24,914 bases of DNA from Oppiella nova (Eukaryota > Arthropoda > Arachnida > Sarcoptiformes > Oppiidae). Shown one piece after another: positions 9,669 to 21,063 of this stretch. The stretch covers positions 1 to 24,914 of the forward strand of contig CAJPVJ010000453.1 in assembly GCA_905397405.1 (NCBI GenBank). Direction: 5' to 3'. How positions within the stretch are numbered: the first letter of the stretch is position 1; each line of letters opens with the position of its first letter. The translations under genes were made by a program, and so were the position numbers. The notes under the pieces were generated by a model. It was not told the DNA's origin. It searched no databases and saw nothing but the letters and a program-made list of their open reading frames with translations.

Positions 9669-10606
9669 GGTAATCCCGAGTCGGGCGGACCTATAGAGCA
9701 TGGGTTCAGTAATTGGGTATTCATTGTGCCCGCACTCATCACCGCTACGCTCGTAGGTATGCATACCTGGCCTACCGGTGCCTTACAGTTACCATTTAGC
9801 CTAAATTGTACGATAATTATAGAGTGTATGATTGGGATGACATGTATAGCTATAGGTGTCAACTATATTGTAAAGATGTGTGTATTCATGAAATTAATGA
9901 CAAGAATTACAGGTGTTTTACAAATGCATCACTCGATTATGAATTATTATTACCGTATAATTGAATTTACAGAAAATTTAGTGTTTTGTATTAGAGGTTT
10001 GGATACTATGAACACCACATAAATAGTCGTTTTCAATGAATTGTCGTCCAATTGAGTAATGATTTGTTATCGCATTTAGTAACTGTTAGTATCGATAGTA
10101 ATAGAGTTTGTGTTAAATTCAATACACGTTTGCATTTGTGATGTTAAGGTCATTGAATGCCTTAATTTCTAATAAGTTATGTTAAGTTAACACATATTTA
10201 GTACAACGTGTTCTTCAATTCAACTTTCGATTCAGTTTTAATCATATTTTCAATAAATATTAAAATATTAAGAAAAGTTTATGAATTGAATTAATTAAGT
10301 GAAAGACATAAAGACATGAGTTTACTGTTGCTTTTGGTTCTCATTCCTATCATTATATTAGGTATTCATTCATCACTTAAATGCCAACAAAACATAACTT
10401 ATTTTTTAATTACTTGTAATTATTTACTATCCATTCAATCGCTTTGCATTTGTTTGTGAACTGAAATGAATAATTGAATGAATTGTTTGACAGGATTTTT
10501 CTTTTACAAACTCATCCAAAGTCTGATGGATAAGGAGAAGAAGAAGGAGGAGAAGAAGAAACTGAAGCAACAGAAGAGGGACAGCACTAAGAAGAAAGCC
10601 AAATGA
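9654..10606 (+). CDS. Small single-pass membrane protein with Lys-rich tail (long form, exons 1a + 2)
   Basis: Exon 1a 9654-9756 ends in a good donor (TCGTAG|GTATGC). Exon 2 10494-10606 follows acceptor TTGACAG; joining G+GA makes a glycine and keeps the frame. The product is about 71 aa: a short polar N-terminus (MVDLSGNPESGGPIEHG), a hydrophobic helix (WVFIVPALITATLVGFFFY), then a highly charged tail (DKEKKKEEKKKLKQQKR) ending KKKAK. Hence a type of short membrane protein whose tail is most likely cytosolic. Length and topology resemble SMIM15 (about 74 aa, one helix, Lys/Glu/Gln tail), but the conserved SMIM15 front part is not seen, so I leave it unnamed. The 122-aa frame that runs on past 9756 without splicing loses protein-like character. 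A second candidate first exon exists at 10316-10361. Confidence 0.55.
10090..10097. promoter_or_regulatory. DRE-type motif TATCGATA
   Basis: An exact 8-bp palindromic TATCGATA, the site bound by DREF in flies and typical of insect housekeeping promoters. It lies about 220 bp upstream of the alternative first exon at 10316 and could mark a second promoter. Function in this organism is inferred. Confidence 0.35.
10316..10606 (+). CDS. Alternative short form of the small membrane protein (exons 1b + 2)
   Basis: ATG at 10316 opens a 15-codon exon, MSLLLLLVLIPIIIL, ending TTAG|GTATTC at 10361. It has the same phase as exon 1a and can splice to exon 2 (10494-10606), giving about 52 aa: a hydrophobic helix directly at the N-terminus followed by GFFFYKLIQ and the same Lys-rich tail. 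If transcribed from its own promoter this is an isoform that swaps the first half of the membrane helix. Alternatively the segment could be an in-frame 48-nt cassette exon (10314-10361, acceptor AAAG), though that acceptor lacks a pyrimidine tract. The exon-2 shared part is the same sequence described for the long form. Confidence 0.5.
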
Positions 10607-10683
10607 CTGTCACCTCAATCCTATCCCAAACCTATAATCCCTTTACATTCCAATCAATCACTTCCACTAAACTATTGTTTATT

Positions 10684-10689
10684 AATTAA
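10684..10689 (+). terminator. Possible poly(A) signal (ATTAAA)
   Basis: ATTAAA 78 nt after the stop of the small membrane-protein gene; no AATAAA is found closer. A weak call in AT-rich DNA. Confidence 0.3.
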
Positions 10690-11430
10690 AAATTTTAATT
10701 TTTGAACCAAACTATCATTTCTTTCATTCATTTCATTTATTTCTTCAATTACTTTATCATATGTTTTACGAGGAGTTCACTAAGAATTGCTCTCTTTTTC
10801 GCAAAAATCAACTCATGTTTGAGGAAATCATTTATATGTTTGTGTCTAACAGTGGTATTAATCGCCAATTTGTGACCAAATCTACAGTTTATTCATTCAT
10901 CTCGTAATCAAATGTTTTAATTTAAAATATTTTTATTACTAAGTCTGACATTAAATATATTTAGCATATTTCGTAAATTAATATACAGCACTTAAAAAAG
11001 TATTTCAAAGTGGATAAAAAGTTTTTATTAAAAACTATTGATTATGTAAAAATTATTAACAATAAACGGTCAAATTAAATGATTTTTTAAAATATAATCC
11101 ACGACTGTATTACAGTACTACAGTATACTATATTATAGCATATGATATAACAATTTTGAAAATTCTCTATTTTCAATCTACAACCACTGTATAGTAAGTA
11201 TGAATAAATATCCCTGTTCATTTCAATCAATTCCTATGATACACTCACTAATTGAATGCCTGCACTCACCTCTACTTATAGTGGTTTGCTGTGCAGAGCT
11301 CTACGTTTGCAGTGAATCGCATTCATAGTGTTTTAGTGAATAGAGAGTGAAATGCATTGTTGTGTCGATTGTTATGTTTATGACATAAACACCGATTAAT
11401 ACGACAATTGAATCACATTTGCATCGATCG
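10690..11430. other. Intergenic AT-rich DNA before the SR-like gene
   Basis: No gene seen. Includes two closely spaced TACAGTA motifs (11111 and 11119). A small GC-richer patch around 11260-11330 reads on the minus strand as AGAG|GTGAGTG, a donor-like site resembling the one upstream of RPS3A, possibly an upstream antisense transcript. ATCGATCGAT lies at 11423-11432, overlapping the start codon of the next gene. Confidence 0.45.
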
Positions 11431-14400
11431 ATGAGTGAGCCATCACTGGACCTGATGTCGGGACACGTGTCGGAGGTATGTATCTCATGGCAGACCGCCG
11501 ATGACTGTGTGTTTGTGCCCAATCACACCTATGCCTATGTGTTTGCCTGCAGAGCGCCTCCATGTGTGTGACGGGTGGGGGCGAGAGTGGGGTCGCCGGT
11601 GGGGCGCCAGTAGGGATGGTGGGAGTGGTCGGCGGGACAGTTGGTTGGGTGGACCCCGTGTCAGGTATTGTTTCGCACCTGTGTGTGATTTGTTTGAATA
11701 GATTTAATGAAATGTTGAATTGATTTGATTTATAGAGCAATTAAGTTCAGGTAAGCTATGAATGCAAGGACTGATTGAGTCCTCGAAAACCAGTCTTTAA
11801 TATAAAGTATTGAATATTTAATAAACACAGAGATTATGATTAATGAATTGGATTTAAATGATTGTATAAATCGGATGATAAAAGCAATTGAAACGTTAAA
11901 ACAGGTCCCGATTACTTGACAAATGTGGTAAAGTTGACAATACATGAGACACGAAATTGATTGCAATTACTATATGTTTGCCCTATATTTAGGCCAATGT
12001 ATCTCATAATGTAATGAAATGCTGTCCATAATTAGTTGGAATCACTCCTCCAAATCTGCAATTAAATAAACCCTCAAATAATTGTTTTTTATAATACAAT
12101 CACAGTATAGCACCGGTACTTGTGTGTTTGTCCACTCATGAGCTAACATTTGCTTCTCTATCGTATAGGAGACCATCAAAATGCCGCAAATTCGTCACAA
12201 TTTGCCGATCATTACGCCTATAATCACGACTACAACTCACAGGTAGTCAACCCTTTCATTCAATTCAATTGCTTCAACAAGTTTACAGTTAACACGAATT
12301 TATTCACATTAAGTGTCTTATGAGATACAGTATGTTATGAGAAATGCATCATTTCTTGACATCCATTGCCACTATTTATCCATTTTATTACTCATTAATT
12401 AACATATTTTTATTAATCCAAAGACAAACACTGAGACCATATATAGCCAATCGGTCGCCCATGGAGTTAATGTCGAGGCCAGTGATAACCAATACTATCA
12501 ATATTACGCCAATTATTATCAACACTTTCAGCATAAGAATGAATTACCGGTGTCTGAGACTGACTTCTCTCAGTCTGCGAGCACTGGCGCAGAGAACTCG
12601 AGACCCCGTCCTATAGATTTGATTAACAAAGCGCTCGCAAGACAGCGATCTGATGACAATAAGGGCTCAACAGATGGTAACAGAGATGATGACGAAGAAG
12701 AGGGACAAATCCCGTCGAGTCCGCGCCATTTGGCCAAACGTGCCACCAATGGATCCCACACTCCACCCACTCCTGTCACCAATTCTGGTCGTAATTCACG
12801 GAACTATTCGAGTAAATCGAGATCCCGTTCGCCACCAAAAGACGGTGCCCTCAGATCGCGATCCCGTTCCCGATCTCGTAAGCGATATGTTTCGCGCTCC
12901 AGATCTCGCTCTCGAAGGCGTCGACGCTCTCGTTCCCGATCGCGATCTCGAAGTCCATACTTCGGACCAATCATTAAAGACTACCGAAGAGGTCGCAGAG
13001 GGTTTGTTAGATATCCGCGCGGTTTTCGCGACAGAAGTGTTCGTTCGTACGGCAGAGGAAATCATTCACAGTATGGTTACGGAGGCTCTCGAAGACACGA
13101 GAGTCGAAGCCAAAGTCGTTCCGTTAGTCCTAAACGAAGACACGTCGAGAGCGATAAGAGAGATGAAACCAATAATGAAGAGAAAGCCGACGATTCGAAG
13201 AATTCTGAAACACTGAAGCCTTCGGACATTAAGTCTAATGAAAAGCGTTTGACTCAAAGCTTTTTGGCGATGTTGGAGGAGAAGCAGAGTAAGTCGAAAA
13301 TGATTCCCTTCGACACCAACAACGAGGCCATCGATGACGACAATCGACAGCACGGTTTCGTCAATACTTTCAATTCTATTCGTGAAATGGAAGCAAAGAA
13401 ACATACTTTGAGTTATGACTTGGAAAGGGAGGGCTGGCAAGTGATCGACGACGCGAACAGTGAGTCCTCTCGTAAGAGACGCAACACTAAAGACGTTCAT
13501 AAAAGCGAAGACAAGTCTAAGCATTTAGTGAGCAAAGAGAGTGTCGGACACGAAAAGACTGGCAAAGAAGTGAAAGACGAGTCATCTTCTAGTGGTAACG
13601 AAACCTCTCATAAAAAGAGAAAATCCAAAAAACGGAGGAACAAAAAGAAAAGGAGTTCTTCGACATCTAGTGATTCCTCTGATTCAGAATCAGACCACGA
13701 AAATGAAGACGAAGTGGAAGTTAGTGACAAGAAGTCCAAAAAGAAGAGGAAGAGTAGAAAGAAGAAGAAAAAAGTTGTTTCAAGTTCTTCGAGTTCTGAA
13801 GACGAGTCCACACAAAAGAAAAAGAGTAAAACCAAAAGAGCCGACACTTCGAGTGATTCTGAGACCGAAGATAAGCCTAAAGAAAACTCGTGTTTAACTC
13901 CCACTCAAAAGTTGTACGAAACCAACACTTTGGCTGAAAAAGTGGTTTCTGTAGAGAAGGACGAGACGGACACCAAAGCCAAAGACAAGAAGAAGAAGAA
14001 GCGAAAGCAAAAAGATTACGATTCGTCTGATTCTGATGTGGAGAAAGAGAAGAAGAAGAAGAAGAAAAAGAGACGAAAGAAGTCTTCAAAGAGACGTAAG
14101 CGGAGGTCGTCTTCGAGTTCTAGTAGTTCTGATTCTTCAGATACGAGTGAATCCGAAGATCGCAAAAAGAAGAGAAGAAAACACAAGAAAAAGAAGTCTA
14201 GAAAACATAAAAAAGATAAGAAATTATCGGAAAATAAAGAGAAGACAAAAGTGATGACTGAAGACAAGAAGAAAATGAAAGACACGGAAATAGAGTTCGT
14301 GACCGTCCTCTCAGTGGGCGAAACACCAGTTGAGCTAAAATGGCCTAAAAATTTGATAAAATACACGCAATGCGAGCCAAGCATTCAGTATAGCATTAGT

Positions 14401-16107
14401 CCGAAAGTAACTGTAAATTCAGACGATTTCAAGCAAACCAAAGAACCGAGAAATAAAATAGTAGAAGAAATTGAAAGAATACGACACTTTGGGATCGATA
14501 ATGAAAGTGAGAATAAAGGCCATGAGAAGTTGACCACAGAATATGAGAAGTTTATGGATGAAGTGAATCCCAATTATGAAAGCCATGCCATAAGTGAAGA
14601 GTCGAAAGATTTAGAGACAAAACTGAGAGAAAAATTAGTCAAACAATTGTACGATAAAAAAGACGATGATTTCGAGGCCATGACTCCAGCAGAGCGGAGA
14701 GCCATTGAAAAGAAGAAAAAGAGTTATCATTCATATGTCGACGCGAGTGATGACCACAGAAGACATGAAGACCTCAAGTCTGCGCCAATGAGTGCCTACT
14801 ATTCAGCAAAAGTCCAAAAGAGTTCTCCTCCTCCTGTCCACCGAAGCAGTGAAACCGAAAAATATGAAACAAAAAGCAGTAAAACAAACGAAACGGAAAG
14901 TTATCACAAAATGAATGAAATAAGTCTAAACATTAGTGAACAGCGCTCTCATAGCAGCCATTCCTCTGATAAACACAGTTCACAGAAGAGTAGTGAAGAC
15001 AAGAAGAAGACAACGGCTAAAGAGCTGTTAGAACGCGTCAAACAAAGGAAGGACTCCAACAAAGACTCGAAAGAGACCACAGATAAGGATGACTCGCATC
15101 GAAGCAAACGATTGCCACAAACGGCGAAAATACCGCCGAATAAGAAATGGTTGACGAGATCTAAGACGGTTACGGCAAACGCAGACTCAACACAAAACAC
15201 ATTTGTTTCGCAACCCATGAAATTAGACATGAATTTTGATTACAACTGGTATTACAATTATTATATGAGTTCCATGTATGCGTTGGGTCAGTACCCACAG
15301 GCGCCCGATCCCACACTATCGTCTGCCTATTACGCCCAATACTCGATGGCCACCAGTAATGACTACAATCCCACTGATTTGACTAATTGGATGACACAAA
15401 AGGGCTATACTTTGGACTCAACTAATTCTTGGATTCCTAATCAAAGTGCAGAGAATGTCACTGAAAACTCCTCGAAGAGCCAGGAATCACAATCTTGTGT
15501 CGAATCCTCGGCTTTGGAACTCAATCCGACCCTCACTTCTGATGTAAATGACAGTATATTTTTGTTTTACAATTTTCTCTTATATTTAATTTTTACTCAT
15601 TTTTAGAGAAATGATTCAAACGAACAAATGGTCGATAAAATAGTCACTAATGAGGAAAACAATGATATGAAAGATAAGACCACTGAAGCAGACGGTCAAC
15701 AAAACATTGGAGTCTTAATATCGTCCACTCAGTCAGACATGCCTTTTGATTCTGAATTGGGATTGGATTCTGAATCTAAAGACCAAACGGACTCTTCAGA
15801 TATGTCTCCATTTTCATTGACACAAAGTAAACAGAAGGTTAAGGTTCGAGTGAACGCCACTTCGCACAATGACATGGATGTGTCCGATGGAGACAGCCCT
15901 CCGCCACCACCACCTCCTCAACCGCGACCTTTAATGACAACAATGACTTCATCAGACGAATACACTCTACCCAATGGACAGGTACTGCCCGCGGGAACCA
16001 AACAGATTGTCGTCCATCCCTACCAAACGGACGATCCAAACAAATTCACAGCCGAATGGTATTACAACGCATACGATGGACAACAGACACCAACCAACTC
16101 CTCTTAA
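11431..16107 (+). CDS. Large SR/Lys/Ser-rich nuclear protein with GPATCH8/ZNF804-type motifs, six exons
   Basis: Exons: 11431-11475, 11553-11664, 11736-11750, 12169-12242, 12424-15543, 15607-16107; all junctions are GT-AG and in frame, giving about 1,288 aa. The long internal exon read alone seems to start at a GTG, but its frame continues upstream through exon 5. Order of regions: Gly/Val-rich N-terminus; Tyr/Gln-rich stretch (NQYYQYYANYYQHFQ); RS domain (about 212-261, RSRSRSRSRKR); alternating poly-Lys and Ser/Asp blocks; the segment LKWPKNLIKYT-x2-EPSIQYS (about 720-740); TAKELLERVKQRK (about 946-958); Tyr-rich low-complexity (about 1017-1080); proline run near 1221. The W-P and TAK-LLE motifs match my memory of vertebrate GPATCH8/ZNF804 proteins, but I see no G-patch and no zinc finger. 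Composition implies nuclear, speckle/splicing-associated function (inference). Convergent with UROD. Confidence 0.8.
11573..11636 (+). promoter_or_regulatory. G-quadruplex-prone run in exon 2 of the SR-like gene
   Basis: G tracts of three or more occur at 11573-11575, 11577-11581, 11589-11592, 11601-11604, 11613-11615, 11621-11623 and 11634-11636 on the sense strand, with loops of 1-10 nt. This is exceptional in such AT-rich DNA. It encodes a Gly/Val-rich stretch and lies 72 nt upstream of the microexon intron boundary region. Confidence 0.5.
11736..11750 (+). other. 15-nt microexon of the SR-like gene
   Basis: Between acceptor TTTATAG and donor GTAAGC lies a 15-nt exon, AGCAATTAAGTTCAG. It is phase 1 on both sides, so inclusion or skipping keeps the frame and adds or removes five residues (EQLSS after the shared G/E codon change). 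Flanking introns are 71 and 418 bp. Splice signals are good; use in transcripts is not shown. Confidence 0.55.
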
Positions 16108-16329
16108 GACCAATCATTTGGACTCTGATTAACATTTATTTCTATTTTATTTAACTTATCTCTGATTTGATTAGAATTTCATATAAATATAAACTTATTT
16201 TCACAAAAGATATAAAAATAATGTAAATATTTGTCTAAAAGTTATGCTCTGTTTTCGTAATTTCTTTAAATTTAATTCAAATTTCATTATAATATTAAAC
16301 GAATAGAATATTTGGTATTAAAATTGCAT

Positions 16330-17438
16330 TTAAATGTCAGTCGTTTGTGAATATTTGTGAACGGAGTCGACAAAAACGGCTAAATGATCGGGATTTACAT
16401 CAGGGTATATCCNGGATTTACATCAGGGTATATCCCGTGACCCAAATTAGCGATATATCGTTGAGTTCCAAAGCTTTCGACCATCTCTTTGACCATAAGA
16501 TCGATTTGTTTGACATCACTATAGAGAGCACAGGGATCCAGATTCCCCTGAAGAGTCACTGAATTGCCGGCCAAAGATCGCGCTCTCGACGGCTCTATAG
16601 CCCAGTCAACGCTTATGACATCGTATTGCGAATGACTGAGCGATTCAATGGCCATATGAGCGTCTTTGGCGAATACAATCATAGGAACCGTTGGAACTTT
16701 CAGATCATTTAGGGCTTGTTTCACACCTTCACTGATTTTGTTGAGGAATGGGAGGGAAAACTCGTTGAACTGTTTTGGGCCTAAAAAGCCGGCGTTTGAC
16801 TCAAACACTTGTAGCAACTGAGCGCCGGCCTTGACCTGAGCCACCAAATACGCGATGATAACATGAGTTAACTCATCCAATAGTTGGAGACTCTCGTCAG
16901 GGTATTGATACAACCACTTCTTAGTCTTAGCCAATGTCTTGGATCCGCCGCCTTCTATCATATAAGCCATTAGAGTGAACGGCGCGCCCGAGAAGCCAAT
17001 CAGAGGCACTTTACCCTCCAGTTTATGTCGGGTTAGAGTTATAGCTTTCATCACATAATCCAACTCTTTCTCCACATCGATGTCAAGTTTAAGTAATGTC
17101 TTAATGTCTTCGGGTTTAGTGAGAGGTGTGGGCAGAACGGGTCCGACGCCTCCAACCATTTGCACCTCCATTCCCAAGGCCTGAGGTATGACCAGAATGT
17201 CTGAGAAAATGATGGCCGCGTCTAAATCGAAACGTCGGATCGGCATTAGAGTCACCTCTGAGGCCAACTCAGGGGAGCGACAGATGTCGAAGAAGTTGTG
17301 CTTTTGTCTGAAGAGTTGGAACTCTGGTAAATACCTGCCGGCCTGTCTCATCACCCAAACCGGCACTCTCTCGGTCTTCACACCATTCGCTGCCCTCACC
17401 ATCAGATCATTCTTAAGAACTGGAAATCTATTATCCAT
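16330..17438 (-). CDS. UROD: Uroporphyrinogen decarboxylase, intronless, interrupted by an assembly gap
   Basis: UROD removes the four acetate carboxyls of uroporphyrinogen III to give coproporphyrinogen III, a cytosolic step of heme synthesis that needs no cofactor. ATG at 17436-17438. Visible family motifs: MRQAGRYLPEF (R31 and R35, matching human R37 and R41), AAIIFSDIL (D80, matching human D86), GFSGAPFTLMAYMIEGGG, FESNAGFLGP, VTLQGNLDPCALY and NLGHGIYPDVN (catalytic-site His near 334). The frame breaks at 16413, a single N flanked by a perfect 22-bp direct repeat. Reading through one repeat copy continues the family C-terminus, NPDHLAVFVDSVHKYSQ, and ends at TAA 16332-16330, about 361 aa (human 367). 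So the gene is probably intact in the organism and the break is an assembly fault. No introns, unlike most animal UROD genes. Convergent with the SR-like gene, divergent from SMARCE1. Confidence 0.93.
16391..16435. repeat. 22-bp perfect duplication around a single N (unmerged contig overlap)
   Basis: 16391-16412 and 16414-16435 are identical, separated by the only N in the window (16413). The extra 23 bp shift the UROD frame, and dropping one copy plus the N restores the conserved protein end. The simplest reading is two contig ends overlapping by 22 bp that a scaffolder joined with one N. Confidence 0.85.
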
Positions 17439-17576
17439 TGTCTGTCTGTTTCCTTACAAATATTCAATCAAATATTAATCAAATCTTTGGATCCAAACCA
17501 TTCATTAATTCAACAAACATTGTCGACATCTGTAGCATATAGTCATCAAACAAATCAAAATCTGCATTTCAACCAA

Positions 17577-17582
17577 TCTCTC

Positions 17583-17613
<31 letters not shown>

Positions 17614-17615
17614 CC
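17577..17615. repeat. TC/GA dinucleotide microsatellite
   Basis: An almost pure (TC)n run of about 39 bp, with one CCC interruption at 17592-17594, lies about 140 bp upstream of the UROD start (GA on the UROD strand). In arthropods (GA)n runs in promoters bind GAGA factor; here that role is inferred. Confidence 0.8.
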
Positions 17616-18515
17616 AATTGCATAATCATTAAGTTGTTTAAGAGAGTTTGTTTGTTTTAAAAATTTGTTTACGGTAGATTGATAGAAAAATGTCTAATAC
17701 ATAATTTAAACTATATTTTCTAACTTGTAAGTAATCAGTCCCTAACCATCATAAATAGAAAATAACTTCTTTATACAGTCAGTTAGAATAAATCGTAAGG
17801 AAATTTGTGAACTTTGATAAAACTTTATAGACTAACAGTTGAAGTAGGTTCAATTCTGTTCATCATACATTTTTATTTTAATTATTCAATTATGAGTACA
17901 GTATACGTATAGAAAAAAGTATGTGTATGGCTACTGTATTAAAATATTGGTGTCATATCAATTGGCTAATTAAAGTTTTAGAAATTGTTGCCAATTGGTT
18001 GTACATGGTGTATTTTATAAAATATAATTCTATACAATTCTATGCTATCGTTGCAAAAAGTTTGCACACAATTTTAAAACAATTTTGTATGTGAAGTAAA
18101 CAATTAAGTAAATATACATTGGGTATTACAATGCTTGTTTTGTGTAATAAATATATTTGTAACAAATGCTAACATACCTGTCCTCGCGGTTTGAAAACAA
18201 TTATTGAAGAAATTCCTGAAATGTTACTTAAGTTAGTGTTTCTAATAAAACAACGGATTATTGCAACTTATTGTGTCATTTATTTGAGTAACAAATACCG
18301 TAATAAGAGTGCAATTAAGCCACAATTTGCAGTTTACATGAATTCACTGAAACAAGTGGTGCTGTAATGAACATTATTTGCACTTCATTTCCGATCAAAA
18401 CTTGACAGTTGTGTGCAATTTGTCAAAATGTACAATTCAACAATTGAACAAGCTACTTTATTTTACATGACATGGTCTATGAGTGACGTGATTGGTGTAC
18501 GACCTGATGGGTAGC

Positions 18516-18547
18516 ATCGATATATCGGTGTGTGAGTAGTAATCGAT
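18516..18547. promoter_or_regulatory. Two ATCGAT (DRE-like) motifs upstream of SMARCE1
   Basis: ATCGAT at 18516-18521 and 18542-18547; the first overlaps a 10-bp palindrome CGATATATCG (18518-18527). They lie 110-140 bp before the SMARCE1 ATG. They resemble fly DREF/BEAF sites of housekeeping promoters; binding is inferred. Confidence 0.3.
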
Positions 18548-18654
18548 GTCTTTGTGTGAGTGAGTGATCAGTGATCTGATGATCTGATCCTGTAATGAGA
18601 CACTGAAGTAGTCGTACATCTGGTGAACGGATCCATTGAAGAATTGAAGACAAG

Positions 18655-20948
<2,294 letters not shown>

Positions 20949-21057
20949 ATGCTTATTATAAGCTGTAATTTATTATTTAAAGAATTTATTTGTTTGGTTT
21001 CTATGATTCACATTCACTGTAAATATTGTATTGACTTTCGTATTGATCCAATGATTG

Positions 21058-21063
21058 AATAAA
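21058..21063 (+). terminator. Poly(A) signal of SMARCE1
   Basis: AATAAA 110 nt after the SMARCE1 stop codon, in sense orientation. Confidence 0.55.

Larger units (their letters stand above)
17439..18654. other. Divergent promoter region, UROD / SMARCE1
   Basis: AT-rich DNA of 1.2 kb with no supportable gene. Holds the TC/GA microsatellite near UROD, TACNGTA heptamers at 17670, 17897, 17932 and 18296, and DRE-like ATCGAT motifs close to SMARCE1. GC content rises from about 18450 toward the SMARCE1 start. Confidence 0.5.

Noticed and set aside
9654-10022. A continuous 122-codon ORF taken as a complete protein
   Set aside because: After 9756 the reading passes a good GTATGC donor, and the translation becomes a Cys/Met/Ile/Tyr-rich read of AT-rich DNA. 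Splicing to 10494 gives a more coherent small membrane protein.
13608-14384. Leu/Phe/Ser-rich membrane-like ORFs on the minus strand
   Set aside because: They are antisense shadows of the Lys/Ser/Glu-rich repeats of the SR-like gene; codons such as AAG and GAA read CTT and TTC on the other strand.
12550-15606. A 1,018-codon frame as a complete gene
   Set aside because: It begins at a GTG inside an exon and ends at a TAG formed by a splice acceptor. Upstream exons and a downstream exon extend it in frame.
16395-16430. UROD as a true pseudogene with a frameshift
   Set aside because: The break coincides exactly with an N flanked by identical 22-bp copies, and the downstream sequence continues the conserved family end.
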